Positions 11,494 to 23,600 of a DNA stretch of 64,000 nucleotides are shown here, piece by piece. The stretch is taken from positions 1,971,884 to 2,035,883 of the forward strand of contig OZ025886.1 in assembly GCA_964019415.1 (NCBI GenBank), read 5' to 3'. Origin of the DNA: Ianthella basta. Lineage: Eukaryota; Porifera; Demospongiae; Verongiida; Ianthellidae. Positions within the stretch are counted from its first letter, which is position 1; each line of letters begins with the position of its first letter. Below the pieces are notes generated by a model that ran no database searches, was not told the origin of the DNA, and was given only the letters and a program-made list of their open reading frames with translations. Position numbers and translations under genes: made by a program.

Positions 11494-12073
11494 TAAGGCA
11501 AACGGGGGTAATTCCGTAATTGGGGTAATTCCGCAATCCACTTCGCTGGAGCGAAGGGAAAGGGCGAAGTCCTGCAACACACCGTCGATCAACTGTGACT
11601 ATAGCACTACCACTCCAGTGCTAACCACAAGTACCAGCCTCCTCTGTGGGCCTGACGAGCACGCGCCGAATCCGTATACAAATTTTTGCAAGCGCGGCTT
11701 AATCTTAGGTGATAGACAATGCTCTAAGTTTCAGTCGCATTCCATCAATAGCGAACATCGGTGCTACTGTCGTGCAGCCAATACACGAGACTTACTTGAC
11801 AGCATGCAATAGCTTCAACACAGCTTCACTTCCCGGAGTTATCTTCGTGTGCTTTGAAAATTCCTGAAATTACGGAATTACCCCCACTCCAATTGGCGAC
11901 ACACTTCTAGGTCGTGCGCTTGAACAAGGAAGAGTTGTAGGCTCGTAATAGGTACAGATACTCCACACAAGTTGTTGCTCTGCTAGTCAAGATTGGACGC
12001 CTGTAGCTTCTTACGTCATTATTTTCTATGACATTGAATTCAATAGATTACGGATTTACCCCCGTTTACCTTA
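11494..12073. mobile_element. 580-bp TIR element, AACGGGGGTAA family
   Basis: The left end TAAGGCAAACGGGGGTAATT is matched in inverse at the right end (finishing at 12073). Further inverted copies of the GGGGTAATTCCG motif occur at about 11520-11535 and 11868-11890. No coding capacity is seen. A clear target duplication was not found. Confidence 0.65.
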
Positions 12074-12877
12074 AATGTCAGCCGAATGGTGCTCTAACTT
12101 ACTAGTACCGTCTGGAGAGTCTTACCAAGCACAGAGAAAGCCAACCTAGAGCAGAAATGTCCATACCAAGGGCGAAAGTGTGAGTATAGCATCTATTTTG
12201 GGACACGACCAATAATAGGGTAACGCACATTCTCAGCCCTACAAACGTCGGTTTGCACCATTGTTGTATATACTGTTATAATTACAAGGGCACACGAAAC
12301 AGAGATAGTGTACCATTCTAGAGCTGATTTGTCCCCTCCTACGAAGCGTATAACAACTGAAAATACGAAGTGTGCCGAAAACATATTTCGGAACACTCGG
12401 CACGTACTTCGGGTCACCGGCTCGCACATCGCTAGACGTAGGCCTCTCTCCACTCCTACTCGCTAAGTAGTAGGGCGCACGCAAGCTCTGGTCACAGCAA
12501 ATGTTCAGAGGAAATCTCTATGTCTCTACCGAGCATGGCTGCGCAGAACACCAGGCGGTGGGGGCGATGCCCCCACCTTTCTACTCAACGTACATGGTAT
12601 ATATTGATGTACGTCTGAACACAGAACACTGACTGGTTCATTTGAGTCATATTTTATACTTTTGATTCAGGTGGAGGGGCTTTGTTAACATTGCTCAAGG
12701 ACTATCTTCATGCACATCACTCACAGCAATCATGGACTCAAACCAGAAACCACTACAGAATACTGGTATGTGTTCTGGTGAGTGTGTTGATTTGTAAGTG
12801 TTTTACATTACAATTGCAAGCACTTTTCCCTTCAAATAGCAGTCATAGCGAAAAGTGAAAATGAATTGATTTAAACA
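12074..12877. other. Intergenic stretch, no gene recognised
   Basis: There is no supported gene here. A short open stretch with an AG before it and a GTATGT donor after it (ending 12765, containing an ATG at 12732) looks like an exon, but its phase does not fit the downstream NLR exon. Confidence 0.4.
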
Positions 12878-12964
12878 GCAAAAACAACCAGCTGGCGCAT
12901 TAGTCAGGCGTCGCGTGACCCCTCCTCGCGGAAGGGTCAGGTTAAGTCTAATACATTGACTTGG

Positions 12965-13219
12965 CAGCAGACCAGAGCATGGTCATACGCTGCGACGGAA
13001 GCCATCCAGCGCCTTGGTTATTCTATCATGAAGCCAGAGCAACTTCAGATCGTGTCTGGCATCATTTCTGTGAGAGATGTTTTCGCTGTTTTGCCGACCG
13101 GCTTCGGCAAGAGCCTGTGCTACGCGTGCCCGCCGACAGCGTTCGTCCTGGTGCTGCCGGTGGAAGGGACATCGATAGTCTTTGCTGTCGCTACTTTGAC
13201 GGCTATTATGAAAGATCAG
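12965..13219 (+). pseudogene. RecQ-family helicase N-terminal fragment
   Basis: The open frame contains helicase motif 0 (IQRLGYSIMKPEQLQ), motif I (VLPTGFGKSLCY, Walker A) and motif Ia (ATLTAIMKDQ), in the order and spacing of RecQ/BLM-type DNA helicases. It ends at a good splice donor (CAG|GTAGGT), after which the reading frame is replaced by nested transposons. Motif II (DEAH) and everything beyond are absent, so no helicase can be made. It begins within the terminal region of the host element and lacks its own start. It looks like a captured exon of a host or transposon-borne RecQ gene. Confidence 0.8.
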
Positions 13220-13261
13220 GTAGGTGTCGCGAGCCGTCGCACGTACTTGCGGCCACAAACG

Positions 13262-14153
13262 TAGTCTCGTCCCCAGCCCACTTCCGGCCGCCATTTTGCA
13301 ATGGCCCGAAAGGTGGTCTGTAGTCTCGTTCCCAGCCCACCACTTCCGCTACCAAAATGGCCACGAAAAAGGTGGTCTGGTATCTTTGGGCCCATTTCTT
13401 GGCTTGCCTCGACTTATCTCGAATACTTTTGGCCAATCAGATCGCCGCTTGATCACGTGCTTACGAAACCACGCGTGAGCCTCGTACGTGAAGATATGGA
13501 AGATGACTCTCAAACGTTCTTTTATGGATCCTGGATATGCCACAGAACTGGATCCCAATCATGGACTATCCATAATCCAAGAAAGAACGCTTACACTTTG
13601 AGACTCCTCCCTATTCAGCTTCACGTACGAGGTTCTGCGCGGTTTTCAGCAGACACGTGACCAAGCAGCGATCTGATTGGCCAGAATTATTTGGGATGGC
13701 GAGAACCAAGGAATCGGCCCAAAGATACCAGACCACCTTTTCCGCGGCCATTTTGTTAGCGGAAGTGGTGGGCAGGGAACGAGACTAGGTGGTCTGGCAC
13801 ATTTGCTCGATATTTTGATACCGCCCTTTGGGCGCTTGCCAAAATCTTGGCAAGCGCCTCCATGTCTTGCGATACGCAATTTAGCAGCTTCATTCGCTCA
13901 CCTACGTGAGTCATATTTAGGTATTCTATCAAATGAGATCAAACTGTACCCAATTTTACCGCTTTCACAATTTTGAACGGTGGCCTGGTACAGTTTCTCA
14001 ATGTCCGTTACCGCCCCTTGAGGCGATTCTAGCAAGCGCCCCAGTCATTGTGCTTCTTGCATGCATGTGACGCAACATACCGAAAGTTTTTAATTAATCA
14101 GAATATCGAGCAAATGTGCCAGACCACCTTTTGGGGGGCTGGGAACGAGACTA
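13262..14153. mobile_element. TAGTCTCG TIR element, outer copy
   Basis: The left end is TAGTCTCGTCCCCAGCC and the right end ...GCTGGGAACGAGACTA. The perfect 9-bp target duplication is CCACAAACG (13253-13261 and 14154-14162). The inverted repeats continue inward to GGTCTGGCACATTTGCTCG and its partner near 14104. It is inserted in the RecQ-bearing element and is itself split by another family member at 13321-13787. Confidence 0.9.
13321..13787. mobile_element. TAGTCTCG foldback element, inner copy
   Basis: This 467-bp element is almost entirely an inverted repeat. The ends are TAGTCTCGTTCCCAGCCC and its inverse. Internal matches (TGGCCAATCAGATCGC type segments, CTTCACGTACGAGG) extend the hairpin toward the centre. 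The perfect 9-bp target duplication is GGTGGTCTG (13312-13320 and 13788-13796). No coding region was seen. Confidence 0.92.
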
Positions 14154-15333
14154 CCACAAACGAGGCATAAGGTTGCCCAATAATTACATTCCACAGCGCA
14201 TAATTGCATTCCGCGCGAACAAGTCAATGTATTAGACTTAACCTGACCCTTCCGTGAGGAGGGGTCGCGCAACGCCTGACTACTGGCGCATGTGGGTTAT
14301 GTCCACTCTGTTTACACAACGTGAACCTTGTGGTGTGAGACTCCTGTGTTGCTATGGCAACGCCTGCGCTGCATGTAATGTGCGCGTGATTGTCGTGTGA
14401 CTGAAGCATTTCGAGATGGCAGAAATGAGTTTTGCAGTAAATCGACTTCCCGACTTTGAAGCACACCAGCCCTTTGCACGATGAGACCACATATCGCAAT
14501 TAAGGATGCTTTACAACTTCTCCATGTGACCGCTTTTAGTACGAGGTTCCTATCGTGAGTTATCCAGTGCCAAAGGTTCGGCCGCGAAGGAAGAATTTAG
14601 TTTTCGCGATGTAACTCTGCACCAGAGGGGTTTATCGAAAGCGGTCACATGGAAAACTTTGATGATGTGATTGTGCATGGTTCTGTGTAATTTCATTCGC
14701 TTTTAGCCTCTTCCACGAAGTCGATCGGCGATTTTCTGCGTTTTCATAGGTACTCTTGTCGGCGGCGAGTCTCCGTCAAGGAAGCCGTCAATGAAATACG
14801 TGTTGCGCAGAATCGAAGTACAAGAATGCAGCTTCAATTACATATACAGCTTGCTTTGTGCAGATTCTATCTGCAAGAGAAAGAGCAAAGAATACGAAGG
14901 TCAAAAAGGTCGAAAGTCGGCCCGCATTGTTTACATAGGACATAACCCACATGCGGGGTGTTGTTTTCATGCTGCATGGGCATCACAATGATTTTTACTA
15001 TAACTGATTTTGCCCCTCATGCGCTCTCACACATACTCTAGATCTAACATACTGTATGCCCACAAAGCTACATACACGCCAACACCGGCACACCCACCCC
15101 CATACTCACACTAATGGCATTGTCCAGTCTGGTCTGTAAGCTAGATTGTACATACTACTCAGTACTGTGTGAAGCTGTACATGTGACAATTCAATAATAC
15201 TCTCTGTATGCATACTGAAAGACTTCCCTCACAATAGCTGTGTGGAAACATGATGGCCTATATAGGAAGAGTCACCAAAACATAATCATGTTGTTTTAGG
15301 AAGTGCTAATGTAATGTGGACATGGTTCAGTGC

Positions 15334-15654
15334 TCAACTTCCCTTTCCTATTCCATACAGCAATTGTGCATGTAGAAGGCTTTTCAGCGACTCAAAAATA
15401 GACTGTGAATGCACAGTAATTAAATTTTCCAGAGCTAACTTAGATCCCACAGATCGAGCTATGCTATGGTTGAGCCTGATGAGGTCAGAGGGGTAGCCAT
15501 TACCCATATGCAGTGCGTACTCAATAGTGACCTCCAATATAACGTCTCCCTTGGCAACGGATTTTTCTTTCTGCTCCATCTCAATCTCGCTCACAGTGTG
15601 ACCCACTATTTCGCTCGCCCGCCATTTCTGTGTGCAATCATGCGTAGTATATAA
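15334..15654 (-). CDS. Unrecognised open stretch, possible gene fragment
   Basis: The minus strand is open for roughly 100 codons, with a composition unlike the neighbouring repeats (blocks such as ASEIVGHTVSEIEMEQKEKS and EVTIEYALHMGNGYPSDLIR). I do not recognise it. There is no convincing ATG at the open edge, so it may be a single exon or a fragment of a transposon protein. It lies in a transposon-rich gap between the nested elements and the NLR gene. Confidence 0.2.
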   Translation of the reverse strand, partial: LYTTHDCTQKWRASEIVGHTVSEIEMEQKEKSVAKGDVILEVTIEYALHMGNGYPSDLIRLNHSIARSVGSKLALENLITVHSQSIFESLKSLLHAQLLYGIGKGS

Positions 15655-15692
15655 TATCTATGGTGCAATGTAAGGGAACTTATATTTCAGTA

Positions 15693-15726
15693 TAGTCAGG
15701 CAGAGGGGTCACGCAACGCCTGACTA
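15693..15726. mobile_element. 34-bp TAGTCAGG mini-element
   Basis: Only TAGTCAGGC and the right terminus ...CACGCAACGCCTGACTA remain. A perfect 9-bp duplication ATTTCAGTA flanks it (15684-15692 and 15727-15735). It shares its termini with the 65-bp and 1.38-kb members. Confidence 0.85.
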
Positions 15727-15789
15727 ATTTCAGTAGTGGTCCAAATATTTCAAAATATTTGGACTGGGGGGACATATATTATGGGGGTC

Positions 15790-17220
15790 AAATTTTCACG
15801 ACAGGCACGTGACATGCATGTGATCTGACAGGTGCCTGAGGCTGAAATCGTTTCAAAATGTGTTATCTGGCAGCTAGATACATGCTCAAGTATGGCGACA
15901 CCCTTACCTTGCAGTTCGGATCAAAATTGTTTTAGTATAACCGCCGAATAGCACGACGAATCACAGCATCGTCGGACATTATCTGGAATGTCACGGGGAT
16001 ATCACATATTATCACGTGTACGGAGGGCTTTCGGCTAGTGCAGTCAGGTAATCGCCATGTGGTAATCGTTGAGACGCTTTCTTGTCGAGGTCAACATTGA
16101 AAAGGTTAGCCAAGTAAATTTTCTGCCCTTTCCATGTGGCATAATGCTACCTAGTCTCGGGCGCCCACCCCTAATAGGCTATTTCCCTTTCCTGGTTCCT
16201 GGGTCGCCATGGAATTGCGGAATGTGTGACGTCATCAAAGCCACTTTAGAGTTTTGGATTATACGGCGAGCGGGACCCGAAGCAGCCACGGTGAACGCTC
16301 CGAACTACTCAGCGTTGTAGGGAAGAAGCGTTCGGTGATATTGCTGTCGATTTCGCCAGTACACAAAGTTGTCAGTTGTCGTGCGCGACCGTTGGAGGAG
16401 TCAACCTGGACGGTACACGTAAGTGAGAGAGCTGCTCGTCTGCCAAAGTGTCACAATATACTGGGACGCGTCCTCAACGAGCGAATAGTCGGAGTTGTAG
16501 CTCGTTGCAGCCGAGTTCCACTACACTGTAACTCTCTAGCCGACGCGCAGCTCTGTCACTGGGCTAAAGTACCTATTCCGTCTCGTCGCTCTTTATGGAC
16601 TCACTCCAGCATGCCGAACAGCATGCTCCCTTGTCCAAGATCAAAGGAGTTTATTAACCGCAAACACCTTTCCTGCAATCTGATTGGTCTACTCAAACTC
16701 CAGTAGAGATCCCAAGAACATGTCAAGTCTGACCAGACCCTATTCTAAGGGCGATTGCGCAATAATAGGGGCTGGCGCGCGAGACTAAATGCTACCCATG
16801 GCTCCTAGCTGGAGTTAAGTGAAGCGATTTGTTTGGCACGAACTATTAGTTGAAGTTTTCTTATGATAACTCCAGAGCGAAATGGTTTAACAAATTATGA
16901 CACATGGAAAAGTTAGATAGTGCTAATGCGCATCAGATGAGACCATTCTCTGCTGGCTGCGACTTTCCTCTGATTAACACACGGGCATTTACTGCTTTTA
17001 CGATCACTTCGTGTTCGCCCATATATCGCGATGTCGGAAGGGTTTGTTAACATGAATCATCCATGATTTGATAGAGGGGTTCTTTGTCTTTCGTTTGGTG
17101 CCAGTCTCGCTCTAATCGAGCTGAGCAGGTATGAGAACCAAGCCAAAATACGAAGGTCAAATCGGCTGCACGCAGCAGCGGCATTGTTTACATAGCCATA
17201 ACTCACATGCGAAGTATATA
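15790..17220. mobile_element. Unclassified repeat, interrupted copy of the 39-kb element
   Basis: Apart from the insertion at 16152-16787, this sequence matches about 39145-39870 in inverse orientation, with shared landmarks such as CCATGTGGCATAATGCTACC and GGAGGGCTTT. No coding region was recognised. The ends are approximate. Confidence 0.75.
16152..16787. mobile_element. 636-bp TAGTCTCG TIR element with 9-bp duplication
   Basis: The left end TAGTCTCGGGCGCC and right end GGCGCGCGAGACTA are inverted repeats. The target duplication AATGCTACC is perfect (16143-16151 and 16788-16796). The related sequence at 39559-39567 has the target once with no insert, confirming the limits. A 150-codon open frame inside (16254-16706) has no recognisable motif and may be chance. 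Confidence 0.93.
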
Positions 17221-17671
17221 AACCTTAGGAATCCCCCAACGGTCCATGCATTTGCATGCAGAAAACCAAAGAACACTGCTTTGAGCTGCCAAGTATAATG
17301 TTGGATTTAATGGCATAAAGTGGTGAAGACCACGCAAGCAATATGGGAGAACACACATTCAATGTGTGCATTGATGAACAGCATATATGTACATTAAAAC
17401 AGTTAGGTAATGAAACTCATATAAGGGCAATCACAGCAGTAGAAGGGAAGTAGAGGCTTGTGCCATTTTAAGGATACTGGCTCCAAAAGTCAGGAAATTA
17501 ATTTAAGGAAAGGTGTCCAAGGGGTCTATGTGCTCCAGGAAGTATGACATTAGCTTAAGGGAATGAACAACTCATTGGATTCTTCCCATGCACGCACAAT
17601 TTATTATTGCATTTTTGCTATCTTGCTGCATCTGCCCTGTAGCTACTGCTCTCCTTCAGCAGGCTCCATCT

Positions 17672-20600
17672 ATGGAGCTCATCACTCAAGAGGTGGTACC
17701 CCGAATAGCCAAAGAGTGGCATAGAGTGGGAATGTACTGTGAGATCACTCTTGAGAATCTGGAGGTTATCAAGACAGATGCAGTGAACCCCATTGACTGT
17801 TGCTCCCAAATGTTTGAGATGTGGCTTCGGAAGGCACCTGGGACTGGGGACAAACTTAGGACATGGGACACACTGCTGTATGCTGTGCAGATGGGACATG
17901 GACAACAGGCAAGTGAAGACATTCAGCTGGTATTGGAGCAGGCTACAGCTACAAAAGACAAGGTGGGCAGAAGTGAGCACTGTGGTGTGGTATGCATTGT
18001 GCATCATTACTAAGTATGACAAGCCCATTGGCTGGGTCCCCCACACCTTGGCCCCACCCCACCCCAGCACTGGATGAGTTCCACCTGCCACTAGAAACAG
18101 TACATTATAGTCCACAAATTTGTCATTCCGTGTATAGTTTACGGTATACCTGTAGTAATATATAATTATGTAGCTCATTTGAACACTGCTCAGCAACACT
18201 CATAGTGTTGCATTGTGTTCCACTTTAGCTAGACATGTAAGAACCCTCCCATTTTCCAACCAGTGAAATCAATCACACATGCAGCAATCTATTATGTAGA
18301 TGTTATACACAGCCCTTGCCAGGGGTATGGTGCAGCTAATTATATACCAGTGTTCACAGGCTCCGATATTCATCTCATGTATTGTCTGTTCTTATTAAAG
18401 GCAATATCATGCATGTGTTCTGTCTCGCTATCCATGCAATGTGCTTATTGTCTGTATTTGCAGCTTGCTACTCCTGCTGATAAGTGGCCACAAGAAGCTT
18501 TCCTTCTACAGAAGCGAGCATATGATGCATATCGAGCTCAAGAATTAACACAGGAAGAAGGCTCAAAAGCAAATTATGTTAAATTGGCAGTACTTGAAAG
18601 TGAACCTTCCTTTAGGCCAGATAAAGCTAAAATGAATGCATTCCACGGATTCAAAAACTGTGGCAATAGGGCTGCAAGTGAGAATGCCGCAGAAGTGACA
18701 TATACTGATCTCCTCAAGAAAGCTGATAGGCGTATCCGAGTAGTGTATGGTCAAGCTGGGTCTGGAAAAACCACCATGCTGAGACAGATGTGCAAGGCAC
18801 TGAGTAATAAAGCAAGTGACTGCGATTTCCAACTTGTGTTAAAATTTGAGCTCCGAGACAAGTCTATATCTGGAGCAAAAGACCTCCAGGGGCTTCTAAT
18901 GTATTACTTACAGGATGAACGCCCTGAGGTTGCCTCCTTTTTGGAAAATTGGATGAAGGATGAAAAGGGGAAGGGCATCCTCCTGGTTTTTGATGGGGCT
19001 GACGAAGTAAAGGACTTGCTCAAGGCACCCTCTGGTATGGCAACCTCTGGATGTGTTATTCAGAGAATTTTGGAAGGTCTCATTCTCCCTGATGCCCAGA
19101 TCATTGTTTCCTCGCGTCCTGGTGCTTGTCCCTTACTTCAGAGGTACAATTCCATTTTCTACGAGGTTTTAGGATTCAACCGTGCTGCCATTGATTCATA
19201 TGTTGAGGATTTCTTCAATGCTGACCGTGATGCTGCTCAAAGGATGCTGTTAGAGCTGAAGAATCGTCCCGATCTCCTTGGAGCGGCATACATCCCAATG
19301 AACCTTTTCATCTTATGCTCTATCTTTGAACAGAGAGATTCCTCCTTCCCAGCCACACTGACAGCCTGCTACCAAGATTTTAATTGCAACATACTAGCTC
19401 GAGAATATCGCCGACTAGAGAGCAGAGAGCTTGACCTTGACCGCAACTTAAAATCAATGCCATCCGACATTCAATCACTTTTGTGTGCCTTGGGTGTGCT
19501 AGCCTTTGAAGGTCTTACGCAGAATCCACCACAAGATATATTCGAGCAATCTGCAATCTGTTCCTCCTTCTCCATTGCTCCTGGTACTGTTATCAGTGCA
19601 TCATTATTCAAAGGACTGCTGAACCACTATGCAGGGCGTAAAGGAGCATATGGAATTTCATCTTCCTATACTTTCTCCCATGCCATGCAGAAATTCTTTG
19701 CAGCCCTCCATTTAAGCCAGATGACAGAAGTGGAACAGGCAGAATTTTGGAAGGAGAATCTGTTTAATGAAACGTTTGCCGTTGTTCTTCATATCTATGC
19801 AGGCCTCACACGCCTTGAAAATCGCCAGGTGGCTGATCAGATCTGTTGTGCAATCACTGGAGCAACTGAGGGTGGTAGCACTCCGTACCTGCGAGACACA
19901 TGTACCGATGCTAACCCTCAGCTACTGCATGCATGCTACTCTTTGCATGAGTCTCAGAATAAGGCCTTAATCAAGAGGGCCATGAAAAACCTTCCAAAAT
20001 CCTTAACATTTGCTGTAAAACGGCTAACCCCCTTTGATACAATGGTAATCTCACGCTGCCTCTGTCATTGTAATCACTTGGAGAAACTTGATCCTGGCCC
20101 TCTTTCGTCAACTGATTGTCTGGCAGATATAAAGGCTGTGTTTGAAAAAAATGAAGCTTGTCAGCTTGGAGGTGGACTATATCTCGACTGTGATTATTTT
20201 GAATTTAAAGGTGAGTCTGCATGTGCAAAAATTAGTAGAAGATAAAGTATGACATACTTGGCTACATTAACCTATATTCATTGATCAGCATATTAATTGC
20301 TCTGCTTTGATCCATCTACCAACTAATAGATGCCCAGACGCTCTCTCAACTAGCAGCAGTGTCGACGTCATTGAAGTCATTGATTTTGCGGGTGCAATAC
20401 ACTGAATGTGCAGCACTATCCATCTTCTGTAGCATTGGTGGTGTGACAGACCTTGGTATCATTGTCCGCAGCGGCATAAAGGTAAATAAGTGCTGCTGAA
20501 TTACATGCTCCTGAATGTTGTATGACTGAAGGGCTGGCATCTTTGGTATCTTTCATTGACAGTTGCAATTGCTACTGAAGGAAAGGTAAAACATAGCTTC

Positions 20601-23600
20601 CTATCCAGCAAAGTTTCAGCTTCAACAACAGGGTTGAAACTTTGCTAACATTTTGGTCAGGGAAAGAGTCCTTGTCTTTCACCCTGAAGAATACCAGAAC
20701 ATCTGGTTGAAACGTCAGCAAGGTTCAACATTGAACTTGAAATGTGGGAAATGTTGAGCAATTTCATGTAGTACAGTGGAACCCCTATAATGCGGCACCC
20801 TTTGGAACAAGGGAAGTGTCCTGACTATACAGGTGTCCGCATTTCAGAGGTACAACTTATATGCCCATATGTTAAAATAATCATGTGGTATGCATGAAAA
20901 AGTATCAAAATAAGACGAATTTGTAAACCTTAAGTTAGAGGTGATTTGCTTTAGTGCTAGACTCACACACCATTTCTGAAGGCGATTCTAAAGGGTAGCT
21001 GTTGGCGCTTAACTTCCCATGTTAAAGGCAATTAATTTCAAAACCCTTAGCATAGATGATTTGCAGCACTCAACAACTTATGTATTGTTCCTGTCACTTG
21101 CCAGAGGTAGCGGTGTAAATCAGGGAGCGGCCATTTTCTGGCAGCCGATTGAAATGTCTGGATTATTGGGTGATGTTTATGCAAAGTTGCATAGGGCGGT
21201 GCACAGGGTGCTGTACACAATATGGATTAACGGGGTGTCCGCATTTCAAAGGGAAGTTTATACAGGTAGAAGAGGGCCAATTGTTGGGACATTAGAAAGT
21301 TTCCACATAATCAAGGTGTCCACTTTTCATGGGTGTTCACAAGGTGGGGTTCCACTGTAGAAGACAATGAAAACAGAATTTTCGACCTTGGGGGCTTTTG
21401 TCAGCTATTGGACTGATAACATATATATTATTGCAATTTGCTCACCCTGTTTGCTTCATATAATATTCATTCAGGATGACAGAGGATGGCATGAGGTGGC
21501 AGCAAGTCTTGCAGAGAACTGTGATGTGCAGGAGCTGGGACTGGATGGCTGTGACGCCTTTTTGACCAACATGGCAAGCGTACTCACTGGCAACCTCTCC
21601 ATACCAAAAAATCTCACACTCTGGAGTGAGTCTGTAATTGTGGTACTTCACCCTCATATATACACATTCATTGTGTTAAATTCCAAATGATAAGCAGACT
21701 GTCCATTTGGAAGAGCGTATATGCTAGCTGTACATAGTAGTCTTGGATTTGGCTCCTATTCTTGGCAAACTTATCGTATCGTGCAGTCACCATTGTGCAA
21801 TAAATTTCTATTATGCTCACAGAAAATATGGGCTGGGCATGAGACAGTGCATATAATTATGTGTACATGTATGGAGTGTTACTCTGCATTCTCCTCCATG
21901 GCATGAGCATGCATATGCATGCACAACTAGCTAGGTAAATGCTTTTGATTGTTAGTTGGAGTCATATTAATCTCTGTAAAGCCTTAGAATTGGTAAGGGT
22001 TTAGAAATAGAGCAATCCGTTCATGTTATGCTGCACATTTGTGTATGTGTGCAAAATCTGTACTCTGGGCAATGATGTACACATCATACACTTTGTAAAT
22101 GCATGGACATACATGCTAGTTTGCTACAGAATGCATGTTTATAACAGTACTGTATGTATATTCGCATGCAGTCTGAGATGCACCCTCTTATCATTCACCC
22201 TATAGGGCAAGGGCCTATGCCTGATGCCGTTGCGTGTGCACTTGGCACATCTGTGGCTGCCATGAATCAACTGCAAGTCCTTCGGATGTATGACCTTCCA
22301 CTGCCAATTCTAAAGGCGCTGGCAGAGCGAAAGGACCCACTGGAGAAACTGTACATATTTCAACCTGGTGTGAACTGGGTAAGTGTAGCAACTCATTTTG
22401 TCATATTTCACTAATTAATCTCATTCACATTATAATCTTGTATAGATCTCGTTGCCATGGTAACAGGCATCTAATTGCTGAAATTAAATCACATAGATGC
22501 ACAGCAAGCATTCTGTGGACAAACATGTAGCCAATAGGATGAGCACTTGCATCTCGCCAGACCGGCACCAGTGCATCTAAATCTCAGAGATGCACTGTGT
22601 GCAGTACATCTAAATGCAGAAAATGCACAGTTCAGGTACTCTGCGGGACAGCTATAAACATCACAGTAGCTAATGCCACAACATACGATGTACAGGTTGC
22701 CCGGCTCACTTGTTTTATTGAGAAAACAGGGTTGATTGATTGATTGATTGATCAATCAAATCAATCAATCAATCACCACAGCTTATCTCCTATGCAGGAG
22801 GTCGCCGCTATCTTTACAGTATTTAAAAGTTTATGACATTGTCATAGTTCAGTGTAACATCTACGTATGCATAGTCTATAGTCAATATGTAGTATTCAAA
22901 TCTGTAGCTAGAAACTGTCAATCCATTTCTTTCTAGGTCTTCCTCTTGGCCTTTTCCCTGCAATTTCCTCAGTGTACACCTTCTTCACTAATCTGTTGTC
23001 TTCCATCTGCTCCAGCTTCTCCTTCCATGCTCTTTGTTTCCTTTTTACTTTCTCCATCACCTCCTCTTGTCCAACTGCCTCTCTCACATCTGCATTTCTT
23101 ACTCGGTCCATCCTTGTCACTCCTTCGACTCTTCTCAGGTAAGCCATCTCTGTTGCCCCTAGTCTGCTCTCATGTCTCTTCATCACTGTCCATGTCTCAC
23201 TGCCATACAGCATGGTTGGTAGCACTATCGCATTGTACACCCTCATCTTCGTAGCTTTCTTCAACTCCTTCCTCTCCAACACCTCCTTCCGCATTGCTCC
23301 TATCACTCTGGCTGCTGCTCCCACTCTCTGTTCAATTTCCTCTTCACATGTCCCATCTGCACTCAGGATAGCTCCTAGGTATTTCATATTCTGCACTTGT
23401 TCTATCTCTTCCCCATCCACACACACTTTGCATTCTTCTCCTTTCCTACTAACCATCATCACTTTAGTCTTGCCCCAATGTATCTTCATTCCCCAGTTAC
23501 TCATTGCCTTCTTCAACTCCCTCAAATTTGCCTCCATGTCCTCCTTCCTCTCTGTTAGTAGCATCACGTCATCTGCAAATAGCACTACACCCACTTCAGT

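Larger units (their letters stand above)
12901..14282. mobile_element. TAGTCAGG TIR element carrying a RecQ fragment
   Basis: Terminal inverted repeats of about 62 bp start TAGTCAGGCGTCGCGTGACC and run to ...AATACATTGACTT on the left, with the inverse at 14221-14282. A perfect 9-bp target duplication CTGGCGCAT flanks it (12892-12900 and 14283-14291). Inside are a RecQ-like coding fragment and two further nested elements. A 9-bp duplication fits Mutator-like transposons, though no transposase is present to confirm this. The element inserted into the terminus of an older TIR element. Confidence 0.9.
12878..14975. mobile_element. Older TIR element that hosts the transposon nest
   Basis: Sequence on either side of the RecQ-bearing element, once rejoined over its 9-bp duplication, gives a left terminus containing GCATGTGGGTTATGTCC. 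The inverse (GGACATAACCCACATGC) lies at 14939-14955. The remaining body of about 650 bp at 14292-14975 shows no convincing coding region. Similar terminal motifs occur at about 17190-17215 and 39145-39165. The outer limits are approximate. Confidence 0.55.

Noticed and set aside
12732..12765. Possible first coding exon of the NLR gene (ATG, then GTATGT donor)
   Set aside because: It ends in phase 1, while the Death-domain exon at 17660 needs phase 0, and 5 kb of transposons lie between.
17588..17671. N-terminal signal peptide on the NLR (MHAQFIIAFLLS...)
   Set aside because: The stretch ends in a pyrimidine-rich TCCTTCAG acceptor just before the Death-domain region, so it is more likely intron. 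A secreted NLR would be unexpected.
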